NCBI GenBank assembly: GCA_964648005.1
Contig: CAZYKR010000007.1
Location: forward strand, 1 to 37,353
From: JAGQTE01 sp964648005
GTDB taxonomy: Bacteria > Actinomycetota > Acidimicrobiia > Acidimicrobiales > Acidimicrobilacustridaceae
DNA: 37,353 nt
Reading direction: 5' to 3'
Below are positions 1-7,404 of this stretch, one piece after another. The position numbers and the translations under genes were made by a program. The stretch's first letter is position 1. Every line of letters begins with the position of its first letter. The notes beneath the pieces are model-generated. The model searched no databases. It was not told the DNA's origin and saw only the letters and a list, made by a program, of their open reading frames with translations.

Positions 1-370
1 GGTCGTCGAAGCGGACGATCGCGCCGGAGGCGTCGTAGGCCAGCAGCACGCCTGCCTCCTCGAAGCACTCGCGCACCGCCGCCACCCAGAAGGCCAGACC
101 GCCGCTCGCCACGCCCAGTGCCGCCGACGCAGCAGCATCGTCGCGCCAGCCACAGACCGGTCCGAGGTCGTCGGCGGAGTCCTCGGGGTCGACCGCCCCG
201 CCGGGGAACACGTAGGCACCGCCGACGAAGTCGCTCTGCAGGTTGCGGCGCAGCATGAAGACCTCGATGCCGCCGCCGTCGGCGTCGCGCACGAGCATGA
301 CGGTAGCGGCGTCGCGTACGGGCACCTCGGGCGCGGGCCCGCCGGCCGCCGCGTCGGGAGCGGCGCTCAC
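1..370 (-). CDS. Nudix hydrolase, C-terminus cut by window edge
   Basis: Nudix enzymes hydrolyse nucleoside diphosphates linked to another moiety. Reading leftward from a GTG at 370, the frame stays open to the window edge, giving 123 codons; the C-terminus is missing. Visible are the strand ATVMLVRD, the loop FVGGAYVFPGGAVDPED, and then, after an insertion of about 35 residues, AVRECFEEAGVLL, which carries the REx2EExG catalytic core of the Nudix box. The long insertion between the FPGG glycines and the REx2EE helix resembles the NUDT7/NUDT19-like branch (CoA or acyl-CoA diphosphatases), but the substrate cannot be set from a fragment. The GTG overlaps the TGA of the upstream fxsA-like gene (GTGA), so the two are probably translationally coupled. 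The family call is firm and the start is likely. Confidence 0.85.
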   Translation of the reverse strand, partial: MSAAPDAAAGGPAPEVPVRDAATVMLVRDADGGGIEVFMLRRNLQSDFVGGAYVFPGGAVDPEDSADDLGPVCGWRDDAAASAALGVASGGLAFWVAAVRECFEEAGVLLAYDASGAIVRFDD

Positions 371-927
371 CGCGGCCCCGGCAGCTGCCCGAACCCGTCG
401 TGGGCGACCGGGTCCTCCCACGAGTCCGCATCGATCACGTCCCCGTCGGACCGTCGTGGTCGACCGCCACCGCCGAACGGGTCGAACGGCTGGCCCCCGA
501 ACCCGCTGGTGTCGCCCATGCGGATGAAGGTGAACCCGGCGGGCCCGGCGCCGGCGACCGCACGATCGATGCGGCGACGGCTGCGGGCCACGACCACCTT
601 GCGCACCACCGCCCGCACCGGCGGCAGGAGCAACAGGATGCCGGCGAGGTCGGTGACGAAGCCCGGCGTGATCATCATGCAGCCGGCCAACAGGATGAGG
701 GCACCGTCGGCCAACTCGGTGGTCGGCACGCGCCCGGCGTCGAGGCTGGCGTTGATGCGCCGCAGCACGCCCAGGCCTTCGCGCTTGCACAACCAGGACC
801 CGATGAGCGCCGACAGCACCATGATGGCGAAGGTGGGCAGCACCCCGATGAGCGAGCCGACCTGGATGATCACCGCCAGCTCGATCAGCGGCAGGACGAT
901 GAACAGGAGGAACAACGCGAGACCCAT
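367..927 (-). CDS. fxsA: FxsA family membrane protein
   Basis: This is a 186-residue inner-membrane protein of the FxsA family, named for suppression of phage exclusion in E. coli; its general role is unknown. It begins with a hydrophobic stretch MGLALFLLFIVLPLIELAVI, followed by the family-typical IGSWLCKREGLGVLRRI turn and a second hydrophobic hairpin GCMMITPGFVTDLAGILLLL. The tail from about residue 115 is cytoplasmic, Arg/Gly-rich and poorly conserved. The ATG at 927 has no Shine-Dalgarno sequence, but a TAGGCT box ends exactly 7 nt before it, which suggests a leaderless transcript. The Nudix gene follows with a GTGA overlap. Confidence 0.9.
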   Translation of the reverse strand: MGLALFLLFIVLPLIELAVIIQVGSLIGVLPTFAIMVLSALIGSWLCKREGLGVLRRINASLDAGRVPTTELADGALILLAGCMMITPGFVTDLAGILLLLPPVRAVVRKVVVARSRRRIDRAVAGAGPAGFTFIRMGDTSGFGGQPFDPFGGGGRPRRSDGDVIDADSWEDPVAHDGFGQLPGPR

Positions 928-934
928 CGGTCCA

Positions 935-940
935 AGCCTA
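935..940 (-). promoter_or_regulatory. Candidate -10 box of a leaderless fxsA transcript
   Basis: TAGGCT on the minus strand is separated from the fxsA ATG (927) by the 7 nt TGGACCG. A start point about 7 nt after the box would fall on the A of ATG. No clear -35 hexamer and no ribosome binding site are seen. Confidence 0.5.
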
Positions 941-981
941 TCGGCGACCCCTTCGTTCGGGTCCGGCGGCCGGCTCCGCCA

Positions 982-2538
982 TCACGGCGGACCGGGACGC
1001 TGACCGGGCGTCTGACCCGGCACGGGGCCGGGCGGTTGCCCCGGTGTCTGGCCCACGGGGCCTGGCGGTTGTCCGGGCACCGTGGATCCCGGGGGCACCG
1101 AGGAAGGCGACGACGGAACGTCGCGCGCCAGGTCGTCCGAGAACAGCCAGTCGCCGTCGAGCGCCGCCCCGGCAGCCGTCACGCTCACCACCAGCAAGGC
1201 GGCGATCGCCACCACGCCGACCCACGCCGGAAGGCGCACCAGCAACCACGCCGCGAGCAGGCCGACGGCACCGACGGCCGGGAGGTAGAAGCGCGTCGAG
1301 ATCATGGGGTGGCTCCCGGCGGGCACGTTCGTGACGGTCCAGCCGAACATGGCGTACAGCCCCCACACCGACAGCCACCAGGCGCCCAACAGCGCCAGCA
1401 CGGCGCCGTCGCTGGCGCCCGACGCCTCGGGACGGCCGCAGTCGGCGGGCGGCGCCACCGAACGGCGTCCGAGCGCCAGCGCCCCGGCGACCAGCGCCGC
1501 CAGCAACGCCACCCACCACACCGGCAACGCCCACGTGAGCCGACCGGTCATCACCGACACGTTGGGGCCGATGCTGCCGAGGTCCCACTGCGGGCCACCA
1601 CCGCCGGCCTCGTACCCCGATGCCCACGGCGCGCCGAAGACCCGCAGGTTGTAGGCGACCAGCGCCAACGCCGGCACGACCGCGCCGCCCAGCCAGCAGG
1701 CGATCAGCCGCGGCCCCGCCTGGGCGCGCCGCCGGCTGCCGACGACCACCGCCCACACCGCCAGCACGAGGGCGGGCACGGCATTGGTCAACCGCAGCGT
1801 CGTCGACAGACCGGCGAGCGCGCAGCCGAGCGCGCCCACCCAGGCCCGATGGGCGAAGCGGCGCTCGACGGCCAGCACCGCCCACAGCACGAAGCCCACG
1901 CCGCCGGCGAGCAGCAGCGCGTCGGTGAACGTCGGCATCCAGGCCCGATGTGCCATCACGATCACCCCGGGGCCGGCGGCCGTGAGCCCGACGGCGGTGC
2001 ACGCACCCCACGGGCCGAGCCATCGCCGCGCCCCGGTCCAGATGCCCACGAACCCGATCAGCCCGAACAGCAGCGGCGCCAGGCGCACCAGCCCGACGCT
2101 GTCGAACGGCGCCAGCAGGAACGGGTACCCGGGGCTCTTCTCCGAGACGCAGGTGCCGTCGTCCAGGCGTACCCACTGGGTGATGCCGATCGGCGGTGGC
2201 TCGCCGAAGACCGGACCGGTGAAGCTCCCGCGCCGTTGCGGACAGCCGCCCGGGCCGGCGGCAGGGACGTACTGCGGGTTCGGGTCGACCAGCTGGCGGG
2301 TCCAGCCGTCCCCCGACGCGATCAGCGCCGAGTCCATGGCGATGTACCCGGCGTCGTCGAGGGTGAGCTCGCCCTGCTCGATCGTCCAGGTGGCGGCGCG
2401 GTAGGCGTACGGATCGGGCTCGCGCAACCGGTACGGCGACGACAGCGCCGCCACGGCGAGGACCGCCACGGCGGCCGCCGCCACCAGCACCGGCAGGGCG
2501 CGACGCCACGGCTCGGGGGCAGCGCCCTCGGCCACCAC
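982..2538 (-). CDS. Polytopic membrane protein, GT-C glycosyltransferase-like
   Basis: The 518-residue protein has about ten or more hydrophobic segments. After the first segment (residues 15-32) a periplasmic loop carries REPDPYAYRA with acidic residues where GT-C enzymes keep their catalytic Asp/Glu, and further on CVSEKSPGYPFLLAPF, which resembles the (K)PPGYPLLLA motif of lipid-linked sugar transferases. I therefore infer a polyprenyl-phosphate-sugar dependent glycosyltransferase of the cell envelope, but I cannot name donor or acceptor. The last 45 residues form a Pro/Gly/Gln tail with PGQTPGQ-type repeats after the final membrane span. The GTG at 2538 starts 2 nt after the TGA of the SRPBCC gene, so the pair is one transcription unit; a second GTG one codon later is equally possible. 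Confidence 0.7.
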   Translation of the reverse strand: MVAEGAAPEPWRRALPVLVAAAAVAVLAVAALSSPYRLREPDPYAYRAATWTIEQGELTLDDAGYIAMDSALIASGDGWTRQLVDPNPQYVPAAGPGGCPQRRGSFTGPVFGEPPPIGITQWVRLDDGTCVSEKSPGYPFLLAPFDSVGLVRLAPLLFGLIGFVGIWTGARRWLGPWGACTAVGLTAAGPGVIVMAHRAWMPTFTDALLLAGGVGFVLWAVLAVERRFAHRAWVGALGCALAGLSTTLRLTNAVPALVLAVWAVVVGSRRRAQAGPRLIACWLGGAVVPALALVAYNLRVFGAPWASGYEAGGGGPQWDLGSIGPNVSVMTGRLTWALPVWWVALLAALVAGALALGRRSVAPPADCGRPEASGASDGAVLALLGAWWLSVWGLYAMFGWTVTNVPAGSHPMISTRFYLPAVGAVGLLAAWLLVRLPAWVGVVAIAALLVVSVTAAGAALDGDWLFSDDLARDVPSSPSSVPPGSTVPGQPPGPVGQTPGQPPGPVPGQTPGQRPGPP

Positions 2539-2540
2539 CC

Positions 2541-3023
2541 TCAGCCGGCGCGCAGGCGATCGGCGAAGGCCCGCCCGATCAGGTCCTGCCAGCTTCGCTC
2601 ATAGGTGGCGCCGGTCTCCGGCGACACGGCGCCGATGCACTCGTGGTGCAGCACCAGCACCGTGCCCTGGCCATCGGGCGTCGGCTCGAAGGTGATCTCG
2701 ACCACGCTGTGCGCCGGCCTGGCGATCGCCAACGGCCCGACCAGCCGCAACCGATACGGGGCATCGACCTGGGCCACGGTGGCGAGAAAGGCGCCGCCGC
2801 TGCTCCAGAGCTGTTTGAAGTCGCCGCCCGGCACCGCCTCGAGCACGGTGCGCGCCTCGGGATGCAGGCGCTGGTCCCACCACTCGTTGATGCGATCGAC
2901 GAAGATCCGGAACGTCCGAACCGGTGGGTGATCAAAGACGTGCCGCACCTCGATCGCGAACCCTCCACCGCCCGCGAGGGGCGGCGCGTCCCGGCCCGAG
3001 GCCGGTACCGGTACGTCCGTCAC
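2541..3023 (-). CDS. SRPBCC (START/Bet v1-like) domain protein
   Basis: A 160-residue soluble protein. From residue 23 (FAIEVRHVFDHPPVRTFRIF) to the C-terminal helix (RSWQDLIGRAFADRLRA) it follows the helix-grip pattern of the SRPBCC/AHSA1 family: a first strand, the helix pair with INEWWDQR, a sheet region with LRLVGPLA and VVEITFEPTPDGQGTVLVL, and the long terminal helix. Members bind hydrophobic ligands or act as cochaperone-like or cyclase proteins; no ligand can be assigned. The GTG start at 3023 lies 16 nt downstream of the WhiB stop, so cotranscription with whiB is possible. The downstream membrane gene starts 2 nt after its stop. Confidence 0.75.
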   Translation of the reverse strand: MTDVPVPASGRDAPPLAGGGGFAIEVRHVFDHPPVRTFRIFVDRINEWWDQRLHPEARTVLEAVPGGDFKQLWSSGGAFLATVAQVDAPYRLRLVGPLAIARPAHSVVEITFEPTPDGQGTVLVLHHECIGAVSPETGATYERSWQDLIGRAFADRLRAG

Positions 3024-3039
3024 GACCCGTACGAACGGT

Positions 3040-3303
3040 TCACAGGCCCCGCTGGGCCATGACCTGCTTGCGCTCCGCCTCGTTCAACCCACCCCAGATG
3101 CCGTGCATCTCACGGATGGAGAGCGCGTAGTCCAGACAGTCCCGCTTGACGGAGCAGCTGGCACAGATTCCCTTTGCCCGGCTCTCTCGGTCGACCTTCT
3201 CGTCCTTCCGCTCGAACTGCTGCGGTGGATAGAAGAGCTCCGAGTGCGGACCACGGCATGCAGCCTTGATCTGCCAGGCGTCTTCGATGCGCTGTGCACT
3301 CAC
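3040..3303 (-). CDS. WhiB-family iron-sulfur transcription regulator
   Basis: WhiB-like proteins are actinobacterial 4Fe-4S proteins that bind the primary sigma factor or DNA and respond to redox state or NO. With the GTG at 3303 the protein has 87 residues. The four cluster ligands are C16, C47, C50 and C56 (ACRGPH, then CxxCx5C), followed by the GIWGG turn at 68-72 and a basic tail. ELFYPP at 22-27 is also family-typical. The GTG is preceded by AAAGGGGG, a good ribosome binding site, whereas a longer frame starting at 3357 would begin inside the predicted promoter. Length and motifs fit the short WhiB1/WhiB2-type group. In mycobacteria whiB4 lies next to the Get3-like ATPase pair; here whiB is separated from that pair only by nfeD. 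Confidence 0.92.
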   Translation of the reverse strand: MSAQRIEDAWQIKAACRGPHSELFYPPQQFERKDEKVDRESRAKGICASCSVKRDCLDYALSIREMHGIWGGLNEAERKQVMAQRGL

Positions 3304-3328
3304 GTCCCGTCCCCCTTTCGGCGCGAGG

Positions 3329-3357
3329 AACATACTCCTGACATATGCACAGAACAA
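3329..3357 (-). promoter_or_regulatory. Candidate whiB promoter
   Basis: On the minus strand TTGTTC (3357-3352) and TATGTT (3334-3329) are separated by exactly 17 nt. A start point near 3322 would give a leader of about 19 nt holding the AAAGGGGG ribosome binding site. The surrounding 3325-3470 region is the most AT-rich stretch nearby, which fits a promoter region. The rest of the 3304-3559 intergenic region shows no further gene. Confidence 0.55.
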
Positions 3358-3559
3358 GGGGTCGTGATGTTCGCAACGGATTTGTCATCATTGCGCTGAA
3401 GTCCAGTTCAGAGCGGCCGATATGGCTCCAAGACGCTAAATGACAGCCGTGTGATTTGCGATCAATCCCCCTGTGGACGCGGTCGGCCGATGGCCGCTGG
3501 AGCATCAATGCGCGCCCCTGGCACCTCCCATCGAGCGCGACGCCCGAGGTGCGGACGCC

Positions 3560-4894
3560 TCAGTCGTCGGCGCCGGGGGCACGCCGCTCGCGGTAGTCGC
3601 GGGCGCCGCCCTCCTCCGGCTCGACCTCGAGCACCAGGCCGTCCATCCCGATGACGCGCACCTTGTCCAGCTGCTCGATCGGCGTCGCCCGGTTCGTCGT
3701 GGCTCGCCACTGGGCGCCGTCGATCTGCACGACGCCGTCCGGCGAGATGTCGGTGACGGCCCGGCCCATCGAACCGATCATCCAGTCCCGGCCGATGGTC
3801 GGCGTGGCGAAGCGGGTGCGCACCATCGAGGGCATGCCCGACAGGAAGGTCAACAAGATGCCGATCATCCCGACGGCGATCGTGAGCCACGACATCGACA
3901 CCCCGTCGTAGAGGAACAGCGTCCCGACAGCGAAGGCCACGATGCCGACGCCGGTCCACAGGCGCGGCACGCCCGTCTGCACGTCGACGGCGAACGCCGG
4001 GAAGGCGAGCACCAGCAGCGCCACGGCGACCGGCCGCGCCGGCAGGGCCGCCAGCCCGTAGCAGCCCAGGATGAAGCACACGGCGCCGACCGTGCCGGCA
4101 ATGCCGACGCCGGCGGTGAACAGCTCGAACACGAACAGGGCCAGACCGATGGCGAACAGCAGGTACGCCACGGCCGGGCTGGCCACGGCGTGGAACATGG
4201 AGTCGACGAGCGAGAGCTTGGCGAAGCGCACCAGCGTGATCGGCTCCCGACGCGTCTGGTCGCCGTCGACGATCTCGCGGGTCTCGAAGCCGGGGAGGTT
4301 GACCAGGAAGTCACCGACCGTCGGCGCCTCGAACGACGTGATGCCCAGCTCGGCGGCTTCGGTGTCCGAGACGACGCCGGGGGGCAGGTCGCGCACCGCC
4401 AGCGCCGCCACCGGCGCCGGCACCGTCGCGCCGTCGAGGCCGTACCGGGTCCCGGGCGCCATGGCGAACTGGTCGGCGACGGCGCCCAGCGACGCCGAGG
4501 CACCCACCGCCTGCGAGCTCGAGGGGCCCACCCACACGTGCACCGGCACGGAGGACGTGGCCAGGCGCTGCACCAGGGCGGTGAGGGCGTCGTCGTCGAG
4601 CACCGAACCCTCGCTGTCGACCTGGAGCACCAGGGCCTGGGCGCCGGCAGCTTCGCTGGCCTCGAGCGCCGAGGTCACGGCGTCGGCAACCACCGGATCG
4701 AGCAGCCCAGACACCTCGAACACGTCGACGAACGTGCCCGCCACGAGGGGATCGGCCGGCGGCGGCTGGGCACCCGCCGGAGCGACCAGCGCCAGGACCG
4801 TGCCCAGCACCAGGGCGAGCGCGGCGACGACCCGACGGGTGTGACGAACCCGACAGGTGCGTGTCGCAGCGTGCGGGGTGGGTAGTCTGCCCAC
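3560..4894 (-). CDS. nfeD: NfeD-family membrane serine protease-like protein (long form)
   Basis: Long NfeD proteins combine a ClpP/SppA-like serine protease domain, membrane spans and a C-terminal OB-fold; they associate with stomatin/flotillin-type proteins. With GTG 4894 the protein has 444 residues: a signal-like segment (RVRHTRRVVAALALV, cleavage plausible at AGA/Q), a protease-like domain with LVLQVDSEG and a GASASLG serine loop followed by AMAPGTRYG, four to six membrane segments, and an OB-fold near the end (GRAVTDISPDGVVQIDGAQW). The usual SAGT context of the catalytic serine is changed, so activity is uncertain. The GTG has a minus-strand GAGGAGG 3 nt upstream that overlaps the leader of the divergent ATPase gene. 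No stomatin gene is in the window. Confidence 0.82.
   Translation of the reverse strand: MGRLPTPHAATRTCRVRHTRRVVAALALVLGTVLALVAPAGAQPPPADPLVAGTFVDVFEVSGLLDPVVADAVTSALEASEAAGAQALVLQVDSEGSVLDDDALTALVQRLATSSVPVHVWVGPSSSQAVGASASLGAVADQFAMAPGTRYGLDGATVPAPVAALAVRDLPPGVVSDTEAAELGITSFEAPTVGDFLVNLPGFETREIVDGDQTRREPITLVRFAKLSLVDSMFHAVASPAVAYLLFAIGLALFVFELFTAGVGIAGTVGAVCFILGCYGLAALPARPVAVALLVLAFPAFAVDVQTGVPRLWTGVGIVAFAVGTLFLYDGVSMSWLTIAVGMIGILLTFLSGMPSMVRTRFATPTIGRDWMIGSMGRAVTDISPDGVVQIDGAQWRATTNRATPIEQLDKVRVIGMDGLVLEVEPEEGGARDYRERRAPGADD
4883..4888 (+). promoter_or_regulatory. Candidate -10 box for the ATPase operon
   Basis: TAGTCT lies 25 nt before the ATG at 4914 and fits the TANNNT pattern seen elsewhere in the window. 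Predicted start near 4895 gives a leader of about 19 nt with AGGGGA (4905-4910). No convincing -35 is visible. The box lies inside the first codons of nfeD on the other strand. Confidence 0.4.
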
Positions 4895-4913
4895 CGGCCT
4901 CCTCAGGGGACTC

Positions 4914-5894
4914 ATGGATCCTGCCCAGTTCTTCCAAGCAGCTCGCGTGGTCATCGTGGCCGGGAAGGGCGGCGTCGGCAAAACCGCCGTCACCGCGACG
5001 ATGGCCCGCGCCGCCGCCCTCTCGGGCCTGTCGACCCTCGTCATCGAGGTCGAGGGCAAGAGCGGCCTGGCATCGCTGTACGGCCAGCCGCCGTTCGACT
5101 ACGACGAGGTCGTGCTGTCCAAGGGCGGCGGACACCACGGCGCCGCCGACGTACGCGCCCGGGCGCTGACCTCCGACGACGCGCTGATCGAGTACCTCGA
5201 GGACCATGGGATGAGCCGCATCTCCAAGCGCCTCGCCTCCTCCGGCGCCATCGACATGGTCTCGACGGCGGCACCGGGCATCAAGGACATCCTGCTGCTC
5301 GGCAAGGTCAAGCAGCTCGAGGTGGCCCGCGCCGCCGACCTGATCGTCCTGGACGCGCCTGCCGCCGGTCATGCCATCTCCTTCCTGCGCTCGCCGCGGG
5401 GCCTGATGGACGCCGTGCGGGTCGGGCCGATCAACGCCCAGGCGGCGGACGTGCTCGCCATGCTCACCGATCCCGCCCGCTGCCAGGTCGTGCTGGTGAC
5501 CCTGCCCGAGGAGACACCGGTCAACGAGCTCGTCGAGACCGCCTACTCGCTCGAGGACGAAGTCGGTCTGGCCCTCGGGCCCGTCGTGGTCAACAGCATC
5601 TACCCCGACGTCGTCGGGCTCGAGCGCGACCCGACCGAGGCAGCGGCCGAGGCGGGCGCGTTCCTCCACCCCGGCGAGGCCGAGGCGCTGCGCACGGCGG
5701 CGCACTTCCGCCGCGACCGCATGGCGTTGCAGGCCGAGCAGCTCGAGCGGTTGGGTGACCTGCTGCCCCTGCCGCAGCTGCGCCTCCCCTACGTCTTCGC
5801 CGCCGACCTCGGACCGGACGACCTGGCCGTCCTCGCCGACGCCTTGCTCGACGGCATCCGAGCGCTGCCTGATCTCGTCGGTGGGACGCCGTGA
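4914..5894 (+). CDS. Get3/ArsA-like ATPase, first subunit
   Basis: The protein has 326 residues and belongs to the ArsA/Get3 group of SIMIBI-class P-loop ATPases. The deviant Walker A AGKGGVGKT (16-24) includes the intradimer signature lysine K18, and LDAPAAGH (146-153) is a switch II motif. It lacks the arsenite-binding cysteines of ArsA (no Cys pair is visible), and it is shorter than the second subunit. The arrangement of two overlapping genes matches the mycobacterial Rv3679/Rv3680 pair (BagA/BagB), a Get3-like heterodimer next to whiB4; I infer the same here. Substrate is unknown; tail-anchored or other hydrophobic clients are possible. The ATG at 4914 is chosen because AGGGGA precedes it; the open frame extends upstream to 4857. 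Its TGA overlaps the GTG of the next gene (GTGA). Confidence 0.88.
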   Translation: MDPAQFFQAARVVIVAGKGGVGKTAVTATMARAAALSGLSTLVIEVEGKSGLASLYGQPPFDYDEVVLSKGGGHHGAADVRARALTSDDALIEYLEDHGMSRISKRLASSGAIDMVSTAAPGIKDILLLGKVKQLEVARAADLIVLDAPAAGHAISFLRSPRGLMDAVRVGPINAQAADVLAMLTDPARCQVVLVTLPEETPVNELVETAYSLEDEVGLALGPVVVNSIYPDVVGLERDPTEAAAEAGAFLHPGEAEALRTAAHFRRDRMALQAEQLERLGDLLPLPQLRLPYVFAADLGPDDLAVLADALLDGIRALPDLVGGTP

Positions 5895-6985
5895 GCGCGG
5901 GGCGCGGCCTGCGGCCGCTCGTCGACGACCACGAGATCCTCGTCTGCACCGGGTCGGGGGGCGTCGGCAAGACGACCACCGCCGCCGTGCTGGCACTGGA
6001 GGGCGCCCGCCTGGGGCGCAAGGCGTGTGTCGTCACGATCGACCCGGCGAAGCGCCTCGCCGATGCGCTGGGACTCGAAGGCCTGACCAACACGCCGTCG
6101 CAGATCGACGGCCCGTGGTCCGGCGAGCTGTGGGCGCTGATGCTCGATACCAAGAGCACGTTCGACGCCCTCGTCACCAAGCACTCGACCGACGCCGGCC
6201 AGGCCGAGGGCATCCTCGAGAACCGCTTCTACCGCAACATCTCCGGTGCCCTGTCGGGCACCCAGGAGTACATGGCGATGGAGAAGCTCTACGAGCTGCA
6301 CGAGGAGCACGACTTCGACCTGATCGTCGTGGACACCCCGCCGACCCGCAACGCACTCGACTTCCTCGAAGCGCCGCGGCGGCTCACCCGGTTCCTCGAT
6401 CATCGCCTGTACCGGATCCTCATGGCGCCCACGAAGGGGCTGGTCAAGGCCGTCAACGTGGCGGCGCAGGCGTTCCTGCGCACCGTGTCGAAGGTCGTCG
6501 GCTCGGAGGCGGTCGCCGACGCCATCGCCTTCTTCCAGGCGTTCGACGGCATGGAACAAGGGTTCAAGGAGCGGGCCGAGCACGTGCTCGAGTTGCTCAC
6601 GCACGACCGCACGGCGTTCGTCCTCGTGACGGCGCCGCGCCACGACGTGGTGGCGGAGGCGACGTTCTTCGCCCGCAAGCTGGCGGAGGCCGACATCCCG
6701 GTGAAGGCGCTGATCGTCAACCGCGTCCACCCCCGTTTCACCGATGCGCCGGCGGACGCCCTGCGCGAGCGGGCCAGGACCTTCGCCGGCACCGACCTCG
6801 GCGGGCTCTACGAGAACCTGGCCGACTTCGCGCTGGTGGCGTCGCGCGAGGAGGACAACCTGCGCGGGCTCACCGAGCGGGTGGCGCCGGCACCCGTCGT
6901 ACGCGTGCCCTTCCTGCGGACCGACGTCCACGACGTCGAGGGCCTGGCCCGGGTGGCCGGGCACCTCTTCGGCGACGACCGCTGA
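5891..6985 (+). CDS. Get3/ArsA-like ATPase, second subunit
   Basis: This 364-residue protein is the second member of the Get3/ArsA-like pair. Its P-loop reads TGSGGVGKTTT (20-30): the position that carries the signature lysine in the first subunit is serine (S22). VVDTPPTRN (146-154) is the switch II region, where TRN replaces the usual GH. A stretch of hydrophobic and Met-rich helices (LMAPTKGLVKAVNVAAQAF) lies in the middle, where Get3 forms its client groove. These features suggest one ATPase half with a standard signature lysine and one without it, meaning an asymmetric heterodimer. The GTG at 5891 overlaps the preceding stop; 13 nt separate its stop from the convergent STAS gene. Confidence 0.88.
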   Translation: MSAGRGLRPLVDDHEILVCTGSGGVGKTTTAAVLALEGARLGRKACVVTIDPAKRLADALGLEGLTNTPSQIDGPWSGELWALMLDTKSTFDALVTKHSTDAGQAEGILENRFYRNISGALSGTQEYMAMEKLYELHEEHDFDLIVVDTPPTRNALDFLEAPRRLTRFLDHRLYRILMAPTKGLVKAVNVAAQAFLRTVSKVVGSEAVADAIAFFQAFDGMEQGFKERAEHVLELLTHDRTAFVLVTAPRHDVVAEATFFARKLAEADIPVKALIVNRVHPRFTDAPADALRERARTFAGTDLGGLYENLADFALVASREEDNLRGLTERVAPAPVVRVPFLRTDVHDVEGLARVAGHLFGDDR

Positions 6986-6998
6986 CGCGCCGTGCCGG

Positions 6999-7352
6999 TC
7001 AGGTCAGCTCGTCGGGCGGCGCCAGCCGCGCTGCCGCCGCGTCGTCGACCGTCTCGGCGACGGTGACGATCCGATCGAAGCCGGTCGTGTGCAGGAGGCG
7101 GGTCAGGGTCGGCCGGCTGCACGCCACCGACACCTCGCCGCCGCCCTCACGGGTGCGGCGGATGCCGCCGATGAGGGCGCCGAGACCGGCCGAGTCCATG
7201 AACGGCACCTCGGACAGGTCGATAAGCAGGCGGGCCGCCGTGGCGTGCTCTGCCAGCGACTCGCGAAAGGCCGCCACCGTGTACGCGTCGAGCTCACCCT
7301 TCGGGCGGCACAGCACGTAGTCGGCCTCGTGCAGGACATCGATCTCGAGCAC
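6999..7352 (-). CDS. STAS-domain anti-sigma factor antagonist-like protein
   Basis: A 117-residue single STAS domain: LEIDVLHEADYVLCRPKGEL at the N-terminus, then ARLLIDLSEVPFMDSAGLGAL with the conserved DSxG loop whose serine is the usual phosphorylation site in SpoIIAA/RsbV proteins. Such proteins release sigma factors by binding anti-sigma kinases; no anti-sigma factor or sigma factor is in the window, so the partner is elsewhere. The GTG at 7352 is preceded by AGGAGG four nt upstream, which decides the start over the longer open frame. It lies 52 nt downstream of the Pro/Gly-rich membrane protein gene, in the same direction. Confidence 0.85.
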   Translation of the reverse strand: MLEIDVLHEADYVLCRPKGELDAYTVAAFRESLAEHATAARLLIDLSEVPFMDSAGLGALIGGIRRTREGGGEVSVACSRPTLTRLLHTTGFDRIVTVAETVDDAAAARLAPPDELT

Positions 7353-7404
7353 TCGTCCTCCTGGGGTCAACGCCGACGTCGGGGTCGGCGCCGGGGGCGG
7401 GTCG

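Noticed and set aside
400..2604. A 734-codon open frame on the plus strand over fxsA and the GT-C-like gene
   Set aside because: It is antisense to well-supported genes and is rich in His, Arg, Gly and Gln with no domain pattern; such frames are typical shadows in high-GC DNA.
3304..3559. A possible gene in the AT-richer 256-nt region before whiB
   Set aside because: No frame longer than a few dozen codons has a ribosome binding site or coding pattern; only a promoter is supported.
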